Assembly (NCBI GenBank): GCA_951812795.1
Contig: OX638325.1
Span: forward strand, 2,194,277 to 2,258,276
Origin: an uncultured Dehalococcoidia bacterium
GTDB lineage: Bacteria; Chloroflexota; Dehalococcoidia; Lucifugimonadales; Lucifugimonadaceae
Reading direction: 5' to 3'
DNA: 64,000 nt
The translations under genes and the position numbers were made by a program. The notes beneath the pieces are model-generated. The model saw nothing but the letters and a program-made list of their open reading frames with translations, searched no databases and was not told where the DNA came from. This document shows, piece by piece, positions 53,812-63,352 of the stretch. The stretch's first letter is position 1. The number at the start of each line of letters is the position of its first letter.

Positions 53812-54735
53812 TCAGATCTCAAACCGTACGTCGGTCAACCTCTCGGACTGTTCCCATAAACGACGAGCAACTTCTACGTCGTGCGACTCGGGCGATGACG
53901 TCACGATCACCGGATGGCCTCTTCGCTCGTTGGGCCGGTCAGGACCGTAGTATTCACCGCTGGCCGCATTCGGGTCTGTAGCAGCCCGCAGGATTGGTAA
54001 CGCACCCATCCGAGCACTTTGGAAGAAGAGTCCAGCGATCTGCATCGACACCGTACCGATCCAACCCAGACCTTGAGCGATGTTGGTCTTTGAGACGCCG
54101 GGATGGGCGGCGAGCGAGCTGACGTGCCTGATGCCAGCGCGTTCGAAACGACGTTGAAGTTCGTAAGTGAACAGCAGATTGGCAAGTTTCGAGCGACCGT
54201 ATGCGCGCCAACGGTTGTAACTCTCTCGAGTGAGCTGAATCGCCTGTAGGTCGATGCTTTCGCCGCGGTGTGCCAGGCTGCTGACGTTGACGATCCGCGA
54301 GGCCGTACTCTTGATCAGCAGCGACATCAACCTGCCGGTTAGCGCGAAGTGGCCGAGATGATTGGTTCCAAATTGCGACTCGAATCCACTGGCTGTGGTG
54401 CGGTACGGTGTCGCCATCACCCCCGCATTGTTGATGAGCAGATCGAGCTCGTCATGAGTCGCGCAGACCTGCTGCACGAACCTGTCGACAGATTCCAAAT
54501 CGCCCAAATCAAGTTGAGCTAGTTCAACAGTCGCGCTCGGAGAGTCTCTCATGATGCGGCGCAGAGCCGATTCGCCTCGAGACGCTGATCGACAGGCAAG
54601 GATTACCGCAGCGCCACGACGCGCCAACTCGATGGCCGTTTCGTAACCGACACCGCTGTTGGCGCCCGTTACCACTGCAGTCATTCCGGCGAGATCAGGT
54701 ATGTCGTCGGCCGTCCAAGGTTGTAATCCGTTCAT
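53812..54735 (-). CDS. Short-chain dehydrogenase/reductase, retinol-dehydrogenase-like
   Basis: 307 residues. MTAVVTGANSGVGYETAIELARRG (TGxxxGxG), ILACRSASRG with the Arg that marks NADP use, LLINNAGVM, VNVSSLAHRG with the catalytic Ser, and YGRSKLANLLFTYEL (YxxxK). This long-chain retinol-dehydrogenase-like SDR group reduces or oxidises diverse lipophilic alcohols and ketones. It ends 19 bases from the tRNA-Cys gene, which is on the other strand. Substrate unknown. Confidence 0.9.
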   Translation of the reverse strand: MNGLQPWTADDIPDLAGMTAVVTGANSGVGYETAIELARRGAAVILACRSASRGESALRRIMRDSPSATVELAQLDLGDLESVDRFVQQVCATHDELDLLINNAGVMATPYRTTASGFESQFGTNHLGHFALTGRLMSLLIKSTASRIVNVSSLAHRGESIDLQAIQLTRESYNRWRAYGRSKLANLLFTYELQRRFERAGIRHVSSLAAHPGVSKTNIAQGLGWIGTVSMQIAGLFFQSARMGALPILRAATDPNAASGEYYGPDRPNERRGHPVIVTSSPESHDVEVARRLWEQSERLTDVRFEI

Positions 54736-54910
54736 GGTGTTCTGCCCGTGATCCTGTCGGCGCCAGTTTCGCGAGCAATCCTAAATTGCGTCGTCCCAGT
54801 TGACCATCAAGTGTGTGCGTAAAACGACTCGAAAGGTGCTATATTGTTCATCATTCGCAATTGGAAAACATTGCGAATGACGAATCATAGTCAAAACTTG
54901 AGGTGTTGAA

Positions 54911-57046
54911 ATGCGAAGCGCGATACGTGATTCCTTGTTGACGCGCAGATTGTGGATTTCGCTCGGCTTAACAGTCTTGGCGGGTGCAATGGGCATCCTC
55001 CTTGCTTGTGGCGGGACGGAAACCGTTGTCCAGACCGTTGTTGTCGAGAAATCTGTGCAGGAAACGGTCATCCAGACTGTCGTGGTCGAAAAAGAAGTGA
55101 TCGTTGAAGGTCAGACGGTAGTCCAAACCGTCGTAGTAGAGAGGGAGGTGGAGCTTCCCGGCCAGACGATAGTCCAAACCGTTGTCGTTGAGAAGGAAGT
55201 CCAAGTAGCGGGTCAGACGGTAGTCCAAACCGTTGTAGTCGAGAAAGAAGTGCAGGTCGCGGGCGAGACAGTCGTCCAGACGGTGGTAGTCGAAAAAGAG
55301 GTCGAGGTCGAAGTTGAGAAAGAGGTCGAGGTTATCAAGGAGGTTGAGAAGGAAGTGCAAGTGGTTGTGACAGCCACGCCGGAACCGGCGATGATGATGG
55401 AGGAACCGACCTTCAAAGGCAACTTGCGCCTCGGAGAAATCCTTGTTGATCCACCGGTATTCCTACCGAGTAAGCAAGGCACGGGCAACATGCAGCTACT
55501 CATCTTCTGGGGTTTCTTCGAGCCGCTCATGTGGGCCCAACACTCCGCGCCGCCGAGGCTAAACCTCGATGCCCCAACATATACGGAAGGTATCGCAGAG
55601 TCTTGGGAAGTCGCTGACGATACAAGCGCCGTGACTTTCAAGATTCGCGACGGCGTCCAGTTCCACACCGACTGGAACGGGAACGACTGGGGTGAAGTCT
55701 CTGCGCACGATGTTCAGTGGAGTTTCGACTCTGCACTCGGCGAAGGCAGCATCAACCAACGAGCGCAGGGCGTACAGCGGTTCGTCACTGGTTTTGAGGC
55801 GATCGACGATGACACTGTGCGGATGAACATCAGGGACAACAGTCTCGATCCGCGGTGGTACCACATCATCTCGAATACCACGCTTGGAGCGCCGGTCATC
55901 GTACCGAAACGCCTATATGACGAGATGGGCGAGGAAGCCGCTAACCTCACGCCGGTCGGGACCGGATCTTTCCGCATCACCGAGTGGGTTACGGATAGTA
56001 ACGTTCGAGCAGAACCGGTTCAGGGCCACTATCGTCAGCAACCCAGCGTAGCCTCGTACGAAGTCATTCTGATGCCGGAGCCGCTGGCGCGAATCGCAGC
56101 TCTGCAGACAGGTCTGATCCACGTCGCACGTGTGCCACTGAAACTCATCAAGAACACCGTCAATAACATCGACGGTGCGCGTCCGCAGGTTGTCGGCCCG
56201 CCGATTAACCAAGTCGTGATGATGGCTGGTAACTACTGGGCACAGACCGATCAGAACGGTGAAAACATCTATCGCACTCGAGAAGGTTTCTTGCCTGACG
56301 AAGACCATCCATGGATCGGTGACCCTGACGACCCAGCATCGATGGAACGCGCGAACAAAGTTCGAAGAGCTCTGAGGCTAGGCATCGACCGTCAGACGAT
56401 CGTCGACGAGATTCAGTCCGGCGTCGGTAGCCCGTTGACGAATGCCATCAACGCGTTCCCGGGCGATCCGCACTGGATCGACGAATTTGACGTCCCATAC
56501 GACCCTGATCAAGCAAAGGCGCTATTGGCGGAAGCCGGGTACCCGGACTGCTTCGAGTTCAAGTACCACGTTGCTCCTGGCAAGGAGTGGGACGCCGAAG
56601 TCGGCGGGGCAGTTGCTCAATTCTGGCGTGAACTTGGTTGCGAGGTCACGGTTGACGCGACGGATTACGGCGCGGCTCGACCACGACTGGTCAACCGACA
56701 GAAACAGATTCCTTGGATGATCCAGGCCGGTACCAACGCTCCACCTGACGCGTTCTTTGGTTCGGTCTATCGACCATCTGGCGGATTCAACTACGGCATC
56801 GAGTTGCCGGATGACATCACTGCGATATCGGTACGCAACCTCGACTTGGCATCAACCACGTTCGAGGAACGCGTCGCCAACACCGTCGAATGGTGGTCAT
56901 ACGTCAACGAGTGGAACCTGGTGGCATCGGTTAGCACCCTACCGACATCGGTGGTATTGCGACCCGAGATCACATCCTACGATCCGTACATGAACACCGG
57001 CCCCGAGTTCGTGGCACCCGAATCGGTCGTCATGAGCGGCGAATGA
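54911..57046 (+). CDS. ABC transporter solute-binding lipoprotein, SBP_bac_5, with repeat spacer
   Basis: 711 residues. A signal peptide ends in a lipobox (ILLAC, Cys33). Residues about 37-150 are a run of near-identical 17-residue units of the type VVQTVVVEKEVQVAGQT, predicted beta-rich, likely a surface spacer lifting the binding domain. From about 160 on is the oligopeptide/dipeptide-binding domain (ESWEVADDTSAVTFKIRDGVQFH; GTGSFRITEWV; RRALRLGIDRQTIV). The repeat gives a 51-base DNA periodicity. It captures peptides or other oligomers for the DppB/DppC-like permeases that follow. No ATPase gene is present in this cluster. Confidence 0.92.
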   Translation: MRSAIRDSLLTRRLWISLGLTVLAGAMGILLACGGTETVVQTVVVEKSVQETVIQTVVVEKEVIVEGQTVVQTVVVEREVELPGQTIVQTVVVEKEVQVAGQTVVQTVVVEKEVQVAGETVVQTVVVEKEVEVEVEKEVEVIKEVEKEVQVVVTATPEPAMMMEEPTFKGNLRLGEILVDPPVFLPSKQGTGNMQLLIFWGFFEPLMWAQHSAPPRLNLDAPTYTEGIAESWEVADDTSAVTFKIRDGVQFHTDWNGNDWGEVSAHDVQWSFDSALGEGSINQRAQGVQRFVTGFEAIDDDTVRMNIRDNSLDPRWYHIISNTTLGAPVIVPKRLYDEMGEEAANLTPVGTGSFRITEWVTDSNVRAEPVQGHYRQQPSVASYEVILMPEPLARIAALQTGLIHVARVPLKLIKNTVNNIDGARPQVVGPPINQVVMMAGNYWAQTDQNGENIYRTREGFLPDEDHPWIGDPDDPASMERANKVRRALRLGIDRQTIVDEIQSGVGSPLTNAINAFPGDPHWIDEFDVPYDPDQAKALLAEAGYPDCFEFKYHVAPGKEWDAEVGGAVAQFWRELGCEVTVDATDYGAARPRLVNRQKQIPWMIQAGTNAPPDAFFGSVYRPSGGFNYGIELPDDITAISVRNLDLASTTFEERVANTVEWWSYVNEWNLVASVSTLPTSVVLRPEITSYDPYMNTGPEFVAPESVVMSGE

Positions 57047-57176
57047 CGTAACAGATACGTCATCGGACGCGTCACGTGGATAACACGTGGAGACGGCGTC
57101 GCCTAGATAGAATCTGGGCACGCCGTCTTCTGTTGTCATCATTACCCCACTGCGCCAGAACTGTTGAGTTCGTGAA

Positions 57177-58094
57177 TTGAAAAAGCTGCTTATCCGCAGA
57201 CTGTTGGCGGCCATCGTCGTGCTGCTTCTCGCCAGCATCTTGGTGTTCGCGCTTTCGCGGATGAGCGGCGATCCGCGCCACCTCTTTTTGAGCGAATACA
57301 CCACCGACGAGCAATGGGAGCAGTGGGGACGCGATTTCGGATTGGACAAGCCCTACCACGAGCAATACTTCCGGTGGCTCTCTGGTGCCGTCCTTTTGGA
57401 CTTTGACATCTCCGTCAAGGAACAGATACCGGCGACAACGGTCGTGCTCCGCAAGATTCCGAACACGCTGCAACTAGCCGCCGGTGCTTATGTGTTCGCT
57501 CTGCTGGTCGGAATCCCGTTGGGTATCTTCTCGTCGATACTCAGAGGAACATTCTTGGATCTATTCGCCCGAGGATTCGCATTGCTTGGACAGGCGATGC
57601 CGGGATTCTGGCTTGGAATAATGCTTATTCTTATTTTTGCCGTGTGGCTTGGATGGGTACCTGCTGGCGGAAAAGATGATCTACGAAGCCTGATCCTTCC
57701 ATCAATAACGCTCGGATGGTTCGCGGCTGCTGCGTTGTTGAGGTTGACCCGGTCAGCTATGCTCGAGATCCTCGATAGCGAGTTCGTAAAACTGGCCCGC
57801 GCAAAAGGCGCATCGCAATGGACGGTGATCATCAAACATGCATTTAGGAACGCCATCATAGTGCCGCTGACGTTCGCCGGTATATTTCTTTCCGCGTTGC
57901 TTACCGGCGCAGTCGTGACGGAAACAGTGTTCGGATGGCCTGGGCTTGGCAGATTGGCTTTGCAGTCAGTTTTCGGAACCGACTTTCCAGTGATCAGCGC
58001 GATCGTCATGTTTGCCACGGCCGGATATCTGGCCATGAACTTGTTCGTCGACATCCTCTACGGCGTACTCGATCCGCGCATCAGGCAGAGTTGA
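57177..58094 (+). CDS. ABC transporter permease, DppB/OppB-like
   Basis: 305 residues, six spans. The N-terminal KKLLIRRLLAAIVVLLLASILVFALSRMSGDP is the usual first span of DppB, and the EAA loop appears as DSEFVKLARAKGASQWTVI...LPLTFAG (EAxxGAxxxxxxxxHxxPN region). It forms the channel with the next gene product. The start is a TTG at 57177. About 130 bases separate it from the solute-binding gene; the gap has no terminator-like hairpin, so they are probably one transcript. Confidence 0.9.
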   Translation: MKKLLIRRLLAAIVVLLLASILVFALSRMSGDPRHLFLSEYTTDEQWEQWGRDFGLDKPYHEQYFRWLSGAVLLDFDISVKEQIPATTVVLRKIPNTLQLAAGAYVFALLVGIPLGIFSSILRGTFLDLFARGFALLGQAMPGFWLGIMLILIFAVWLGWVPAGGKDDLRSLILPSITLGWFAAAALLRLTRSAMLEILDSEFVKLARAKGASQWTVIIKHAFRNAIIVPLTFAGIFLSALLTGAVVTETVFGWPGLGRLALQSVFGTDFPVISAIVMFATAGYLAMNLFVDILYGVLDPRIRQS

Positions 58095-58095
58095 A

Positions 58096-59034
58096 ATGGC
58101 TTCCAACGCGCAAACAAGTTCTGATACCGTCAACGCACCACTCGTCGTTGGTGAAGACCGGAACGTTTTGCGAGTCCTTTGGCACGTCTTGCGCCGTTAC
58201 CCCGTATTGCCGTCGTTCATCGTCGCCGTATTGGTAATCGCCGCAGTCTTCGCACCCTGGCTTGCCCAACACGATCCGCTTGTCGGCAAACTGAAGGATC
58301 AAGACCGCCCGCCGATCTGGCAAGAATCGTCGCCGATCAGCGGGAAGGAGCCGTTGTGGGATTATCCACTAGGCACCGATCCCCTAGGTAGAGACATGCT
58401 GAGCCGGATCATCTGGGGCGCGCGTTACTCTATGATGATCGCTTCTGTAGTTCTGATCTCCGGCGCCGTAGGTGGCACAATACTCGGTTTGATTGCAGGT
58501 TACTTCGGAGGGATTTACGACGAGATATTGATGCGGATGGTGGACCTGACGCTAGGAGTTCCATTCATCCTCGTGGCCCTGGCCACCGTGGTGGTTTTCG
58601 GTTCAAGTATGGTGTTGATTATCTCGTTGCTGATCTTGTTCAGTTGGAGCGGTTTCGCACGCCAAATCAGGGCCGAAACGTTGCGGCTCAAAGCGTCGGA
58701 CTATGTCGCGTTGGCGGTGGTTGCGGGAGCAACGTCGCGACGCATTATTTCGAAGCACGTGTTACCGGGAGTTGTAAACACCGTGCTCGTCATCGCGAGC
58801 CTCAACATCGGGCAGCTGATTCTCACGGAGGCCACGCTGAGCTTCCTCGGAGTGGGAATACCCAAACCGCGTCCAGCTTGGGGCTCAATGGTCGCCGAAG
58901 GCCGCGACTACATCGACACTTCTTACTGGATGGCCCTGTTCCCTGGACTCGCCATCTTTGCCGTCGTCTTCGCCATGAACTTCCTCGGCGATTGGATCCG
59001 TGACCGGCTAGACCCGAGGTTGCGGCAGCTTTAG
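58096..59034 (+). CDS. ABC transporter permease, DppC/OppC-like
   Basis: 312 residues. It has the OppC N-terminal domain preceding the first span (PVLPSFIVAVLVIAAVFAPWLAQHDPL), LGTDPLGRDMLSRIIWGARYSMM typical of DppC, and the EAA loop ADYVALAVVAGATSRRIISKHVLPGV. It starts one base after the DppB-like stop. ATPases for this transporter must be encoded elsewhere. It is convergent with and slightly overlaps the MTA phosphorylase gene. Confidence 0.92.
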   Translation: MASNAQTSSDTVNAPLVVGEDRNVLRVLWHVLRRYPVLPSFIVAVLVIAAVFAPWLAQHDPLVGKLKDQDRPPIWQESSPISGKEPLWDYPLGTDPLGRDMLSRIIWGARYSMMIASVVLISGAVGGTILGLIAGYFGGIYDEILMRMVDLTLGVPFILVALATVVVFGSSMVLIISLLILFSWSGFARQIRAETLRLKASDYVALAVVAGATSRRIISKHVLPGVVNTVLVIASLNIGQLILTEATLSFLGVGIPKPRPAWGSMVAEGRDYIDTSYWMALFPGLAIFAVVFAMNFLGDWIRDRLDPRLRQL

Positions 59035-59930
59035 CCAGCCCAACCCTCGTTCCCCAACACCCGCCCCGCTACCGCGTCGAGTTTACGCATCAGGGCTGGA
59101 TCGCGATCTTGTGGTGCGGTCGCAATGGCGTGTTCCAGCGCGGTGTGAACTCCCGATGGGAATGGGGCATCGAGCGCGCCGATGACTGGCACCGCGGCTT
59201 TGACCAATGCTCTGGCACCATCGGTGTTACTGCGCAAGACCTCTAGCACCAGCGACGCGGAGACATCCTCGTGTTCTTCGTGCCAACAGTCGTAGTCGGT
59301 AACCATCGCTACCGTCGTGTACGCCATCTCTGCCTCACGGGCCAGTTTGGCCTCCGGCATATTCGTCATCCCGATAATGTCAGCACCCCACGAACGATAC
59401 AGATTCGATTCGGCCCGCGTCGAAAACTGCGGACCGTTCATCGCAAGATACGTCCCTCCACGCACCAAATCGATATCCAAACTACCCGCCGCCTCTTCAA
59501 CCGCGTCGTTCATCGTGCTGCACACCGGGTCCGCCATGCTCACATGAGCCACGAATCCCGCGCCGAAGAACGAGCTTTCCCGACCGCTCGTCCGGTCGAT
59601 GTACTGATCGACCAGCACAAACTTGCCGGGCGCCAGATTCGCATTCAACGAACCGACTGCGCTGAAGGCCAAGATACGGTCTACCCCAGCACGTTTGAGC
59701 GCGTCGATATTCGCCCGATAGTTCACGTCCGAAGGCGACACGCGGTGACCCCGACCATGCCGAGGCAGAAAAGCGACCCGAAATCCCCCCAAATCTCCCA
59801 TCAACAATTCGTCCGATGGAGTTCCGAACGGTGACTGCACCGCAACCCATTGAGCATCTTCGGATCCCTCCAACTGGTACAGACCTGTTCCACCGATGAT
59901 GCCGACGGTAACCCGAGCGTCGCTTGCCAA
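59031..59930 (-). CDS. mtnP: S-methyl-5-thioadenosine phosphorylase
   Basis: 299 residues. Family motifs: VGIIGGTGLYQLEG, FLPRHGRGHRVSPSDVNYRANI, AFSAVGSLNANLAPGKFVLVDQYIDRT, YLAMNGPQFSTRAES and GMTNMPEAKLAREAE with the base-contact Asp in VTDYDCWHE. It phosphorolyses MTA, a by-product of polyamine and quorum-signal synthesis, in methionine salvage. The substrate-pocket NMPEAKLARE argues for MTAP rather than guanosine or adenosine phosphorylase. TTG start with GGAGGG upstream. No other salvage genes are nearby. Confidence 0.93.
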   Translation of the reverse strand: MASDARVTVGIIGGTGLYQLEGSEDAQWVAVQSPFGTPSDELLMGDLGGFRVAFLPRHGRGHRVSPSDVNYRANIDALKRAGVDRILAFSAVGSLNANLAPGKFVLVDQYIDRTSGRESSFFGAGFVAHVSMADPVCSTMNDAVEEAAGSLDIDLVRGGTYLAMNGPQFSTRAESNLYRSWGADIIGMTNMPEAKLAREAEMAYTTVAMVTDYDCWHEEHEDVSASLVLEVLRSNTDGARALVKAAVPVIGALDAPFPSGVHTALEHAIATAPQDRDPALMRKLDAVAGRVLGNEGWAG

Positions 59931-60048
59931 TATATCCCTCCTGTAATCTGTCTAGGTCACAACACGCGCGGTGATCCCTTGCGATCTGACTCTGGCAAGG
60001 TTCACATTTAGAATCTTAAGCGTGGCAGATGTGGGATGTGTGGAATCT

Positions 60049-60136
60049 GCCGAGATGGCGGAACGGTAGACGCAGCGGGCTTAAACCCCGCGGCCCGTAA
60101 AACGGCGTGTGGGTTCGAATCCCACTCTCGGCACCA
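60049..60136 (+). tRNA. tRNA-Leu (TAA)
   Basis: Acceptor GCCGAGA/TCTCGGC, D-arm with GAACGGTAGACGC, anticodon stem GCGGG/CCCGC with loop CTTAAAC (anticodon TAA), long variable arm, T-loop GTTCGAATC, encoded CCA. Reads UUA and UUG. Confidence 0.95.
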
Positions 60137-60213
60137 TCTTCAGCGAATCGATTCGACTACGGTGTTAAACTCGCCTGCAAATCCTCACGTTCACGTCAAA
60201 CTGGAAAGCTCAG

Positions 60214-61002
60214 ATGTCCGAAGTCAACCAACGCCACGTCTCTTACGACGAAATCGTCAAAGACCTTCGACATAAAGCGACCCTCGCCGCGTCAGGTGAC
60301 CAATCCGAGACCACCCTTTCCAGTCACATCGGAGCCGAATTCAAATCGAATCGGGTGTTGATCCAAGACAGCAGAAACCGAGCTTCCGTCATTACGTCTC
60401 CCGGCGGGTCGCCCGGAGACCCGCACATCCATCCGGACTTCAATGAGTGGTTCATGGGATTCGGCGGTGTGATGGGGTTCCTAGTAGGAGAATACACACC
60501 GTTTCGCGGTACCTTCGGAGACATAACGGTGGCACCATGCGGCTACCGACACACCCCCCTCCCGTGGTACGGCGACATGTGCCTGAGGTTGGTATGCACC
60601 AAACCCGGTTCTAACCACGACATCAAGGGCATCGAACCCTCACGAAACGTGCGCCTCGACCCAGACTGGGAACCGCCCAACCGAATACTCACCCCACTGC
60701 CATACATGATCGAACGCCACGGTTTGGATGCGAATTGGCAGGAGTCTGTGTTACTCGACCAGCGCAACCGCGTTGAGATGTTCAACGTGTTGCCAGGCGC
60801 TTCCGCGGAATCGGTCAACGGTGACAACGAATCGTGGTGGGTCGTGTTGAAGGGCAATATACGTTTCGAGATCGCCGGTGATGTCGTCGATGCGAGCAAA
60901 GGCAGCGTTCTCTATTCTGGCGACGGCGAATTCAGCGCCATCACCGCCACTGGCCCAGGGTCAGGCGTCTTCATAGAAGTTGCAGACCCAGCTACTTGCT
61001 GA
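60214..61002 (+). CDS. Bicupin-like protein, copy 1, function unknown
   Basis: 262 residues. Two cupin-like halves: the N-terminal half has DSRNRASVITSPGG, GDPHIHPDFNEWFMGFGG (with the usual metal-binding HxH and Glu) and APCGYRH; the C-terminal half repeats the plan (DQRNRVEMFNVLPG, NESWWVVLKG, VLYSGDGEFS) but lacks the His pair. It has a paralogue at 61421. An Fe or Mn site in the first half is inferred. This family is not one I can name; it could be an oxygenase, isomerase or decarboxylase. No membrane or signal segments. Confidence 0.7.
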   Translation: MSEVNQRHVSYDEIVKDLRHKATLAASGDQSETTLSSHIGAEFKSNRVLIQDSRNRASVITSPGGSPGDPHIHPDFNEWFMGFGGVMGFLVGEYTPFRGTFGDITVAPCGYRHTPLPWYGDMCLRLVCTKPGSNHDIKGIEPSRNVRLDPDWEPPNRILTPLPYMIERHGLDANWQESVLLDQRNRVEMFNVLPGASAESVNGDNESWWVVLKGNIRFEIAGDVVDASKGSVLYSGDGEFSAITATGPGSGVFIEVADPATC

Positions 61003-61420
61003 AAACGCTGTCTACCTTAGCGCAATCCCTTCACTCCGCGAAACTCATGATCCCCTCGCGCAACCCTTTCGCTCCGGCGCAACCCATTCACCCATCGCGC
61101 ACCCATGTCATTCCGAGCGCAGCGAGGAATCTCCCCCCTTCGGTTGCTGTGCCTAACCACCGTCATTCCGGCGAAAGCCGGAACCCAGAGGGGCCGGGCA
61201 ACGGGGAGACGCACGTGATCTGACCGTGAATCCGTCGTAAGTGAGGTTTTGCACAGCACCCCTCGGGGATCACGGGGGAGGTTTATGCAACGAACCCCGT
61301 CACAAACCACAATCCGGCCAATGAACGCTCCGTGATCGCGCATTTCCACTGTTAAACTGCTACGAGTGCGATTTCAACGCCGCGAAACAACCCAAACCAA
61401 CCCCGAAATCGGATACTTAA
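61003..61420. repeat. Intergenic repeat block between the bicupin genes
   Basis: No gene. The core 61161-61262 matches 20618-20720 at about 100 bases (palindrome plus ACGTGATCTGACCGTGAA and a CACAGCACCCC tail). GTCATTCCGAGCGCAGCGAG at about 61108, another common bacterial dispersed motif, precedes it. Confidence 0.75.
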
Positions 61421-62200
61421 ATGTCTGCACTAAACGCTCGCCATGTGACGTACGAAGAGATCGTCGATTCGCTTCGGCCTGACGCCCCCGATATTGAGGG
61501 ACCGGTGCTGGACGAGATAGCTAGGTCTGGCGGCGGATACGCGACGGTTACCAAGTCGCGCGTCATGGTCATGGACTCGCGCAATCGGATGGCGGTGATT
61601 TCATCGCCGGGAGGTTCACCGGGAGACCCCCACCTCCACGACGACTTCAACGAATGGTGGGTCGCCTTTGGCGGCGAGATGCGCTACCGAGTCGGCGAGT
61701 ACGAACCCTTCAAAGCACACTTTGGCGACATCATCGTCGCGCCGAGCGGATACCGCCACGACCCGAGGGCTTGGAAGGGCGAGATGTGCATGAGAATGGT
61801 CACCGGCAAACCGGGATCAAATCACGATCTGAAAGGATTGGTGCCATCACGCACGATCCCGCTGGAAGACCACTGGGAACCGCCGAACCGGATATTCACA
61901 CCTCTCGACTACATGATTGACCGGCATGGATTGGAAGAAGATTGGCGAGAGACGGTCATCCACGACCAGCGGAACCGAGTTGAGATGTGGCACGTGATGC
62001 CGGGCGGCCCGATGGCAACTATGTCCGGCGAATCGGAAGCTTGGTGGGTTGTGCTACGTGGCACTGTAAGTTTTCATCTAGGCGGGGACGTAGTGGATGC
62101 CGGTCAGGGGGATGTCGTCTACTCGGGAGATGGTGAGATGAGCAGCATCTCGGTTGATGGAGACGGATCGGCGATATTCATCGAAGTGATGGAGCCTTGA
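61421..62200 (+). CDS. Bicupin-like protein, copy 2, function unknown
   Basis: 259 residues, clearly homologous to copy 1 across the whole length: DSRNRMAVISSPGG, GDPHLHDDFNEWWVAFGG, APSGYRHDP, KPGSNHDLKGL, WEPPNRIFTPLDYMI, DQRNRVEMWHVMPGG and GDVVYSGDGEMSS. The metal-binding His pair is kept in the first half, with none in the second. The two genes have diverged strongly (my estimate is about half identical), so they probably serve different substrates. A repeat block separates them, and a partial one follows. Confidence 0.7.
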   Translation: MSALNARHVTYEEIVDSLRPDAPDIEGPVLDEIARSGGGYATVTKSRVMVMDSRNRMAVISSPGGSPGDPHLHDDFNEWWVAFGGEMRYRVGEYEPFKAHFGDIIVAPSGYRHDPRAWKGEMCMRMVTGKPGSNHDLKGLVPSRTIPLEDHWEPPNRIFTPLDYMIDRHGLEEDWRETVIHDQRNRVEMWHVMPGGPMATMSGESEAWWVVLRGTVSFHLGGDVVDAGQGDVVYSGDGEMSSISVDGDGSAIFIEVMEP

Positions 62201-62478
62201 TAAGTCTTTGCAAAGCTGCCATCTTTCCTCCTCTTCAGGTTCCGTGCACAACCACCGTCATTCCGGCGAAAGCCGGAATCCAGAGGGGCCGGGCAACGGC
62301 GCCCAAAGCGAAGCGTCAAGTTCAAACATCCTTTCGTTCCCTCCGGAGCATCAAGGGGGAGGGTTGTGCACAGCACCCCTTCGCGTAGCGAGCACGCAGG
62401 GGGAACCCGGGTCTAAACCCCTTTCAATTCCCCCTTGGACATCAAGGGGAGGGTTTTGAAAAGAATCTGTAACGGAGT
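62201..62478. repeat. Intergenic repeat block upstream of the MBL gene
   Basis: No gene in 278 bases. It contains an ATTCCGGCG/CGCCGGAAT palindrome (62255-62290), a CCCCTTGATG-type GGGG block near 62345-62365, CACAGCACCCCTTCGCG at 62375-62392 and a further CCCCTTGGACATCAAGGGG unit at about 62432-62450. The same elements are scattered in other gaps of this window. Confidence 0.75.
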
Positions 62479-63333
62479 ATGAAAAACATGGGTTCAACAC
62501 AGATCAAAATCGGCGATTACGAAATCTCAGTCGTCGACGACCACATCGGCCTACGCCGCAATCCCGCCGATGTCTTCGTCGACGTCACCAGCGCAGAATG
62601 GGACCCGCATCGCGACTACGCCCTCACCCCAGACGGAATTTGGGAAGCACAGTGGCGAGGACACCTGATAAGACGCTCCGACGGTCAAGGCGAAAACATC
62701 CTCGTCGACACCGGCATGGGTCCCGGCCCGTACGAACACGGACCACCCCAAGGTGACCTCCTCACCAATCTCGAAAAACTCGGCCTCGACGCATCCGACA
62801 TCAACAACGTCGTCACTACCCATTGCCACGGCGACCACATCGGTTGGAACATGCAGGGCGCCGGTGCGTCAGCGTCCACCACATTCCCCAACGCCACCTA
62901 CCACATCGCCAAAAACGACTGGACCTACTACAGCGACCCCGACAATGAAAACGACGTGTTCGACGTCCAAGTCGCCCCATTAGAGTCAACCGGTCAACTA
63001 AAACTAACCCTCGGCGAACTCGAAATAATGGACGGTGTGTCCCTACTCCCGACCAACGGCCACACCCCCGGACACCAATGCGTCCTCGTCCAATCCCGCG
63101 GAGAAACCGCCGTCCTAACCGGAGACCTCTTCCACAACATCGCTCAGATCAGAGAACAACACTGGTGCCCTGTATTCGATTGGCGCACCGACCTATCGAC
63201 CGCGTCCCGTCGATGGCTACTATGGCGCGCAATATCAGAGAACTGGACCGTAGTCTCGGGGCATTTGCCGACAGGAATAAGCATCGGCAAGGTGATTGAG
63301 GAGCAAGGCAAACCGACATGGGTGGCGGTGTGA
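62479..63333 (+). CDS. MBL-fold metallo-hydrolase
   Basis: 284 residues. The metal-binding motif is VVTTHCHGDHIGW (H-x-H-x-D-H), and downstream ligands come in NGHTPGHQCVL, VLTGDLFHN and the last His in VVSGHLP. This layout fits lactonase-type or quorum-quenching-like MBL hydrolases, but many other subfamilies share it. An ATG three codons later could also be used; GGAG sits between them. No signal peptide. Reaction unknown. Confidence 0.87.
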   Translation: MKNMGSTQIKIGDYEISVVDDHIGLRRNPADVFVDVTSAEWDPHRDYALTPDGIWEAQWRGHLIRRSDGQGENILVDTGMGPGPYEHGPPQGDLLTNLEKLGLDASDINNVVTTHCHGDHIGWNMQGAGASASTTFPNATYHIAKNDWTYYSDPDNENDVFDVQVAPLESTGQLKLTLGELEIMDGVSLLPTNGHTPGHQCVLVQSRGETAVLTGDLFHNIAQIREQHWCPVFDWRTDLSTASRRWLLWRAISENWTVVSGHLPTGISIGKVIEEQGKPTWVAV

Positions 63334-63352
63334 GGCTGGAACAGTCGAAACG

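Noticed and set aside
61003-61420. CRISPR-like array from regular repeats
   Set aside because: Repeats are palindromic, of different types and not regularly spaced; no spacers or cas genes.
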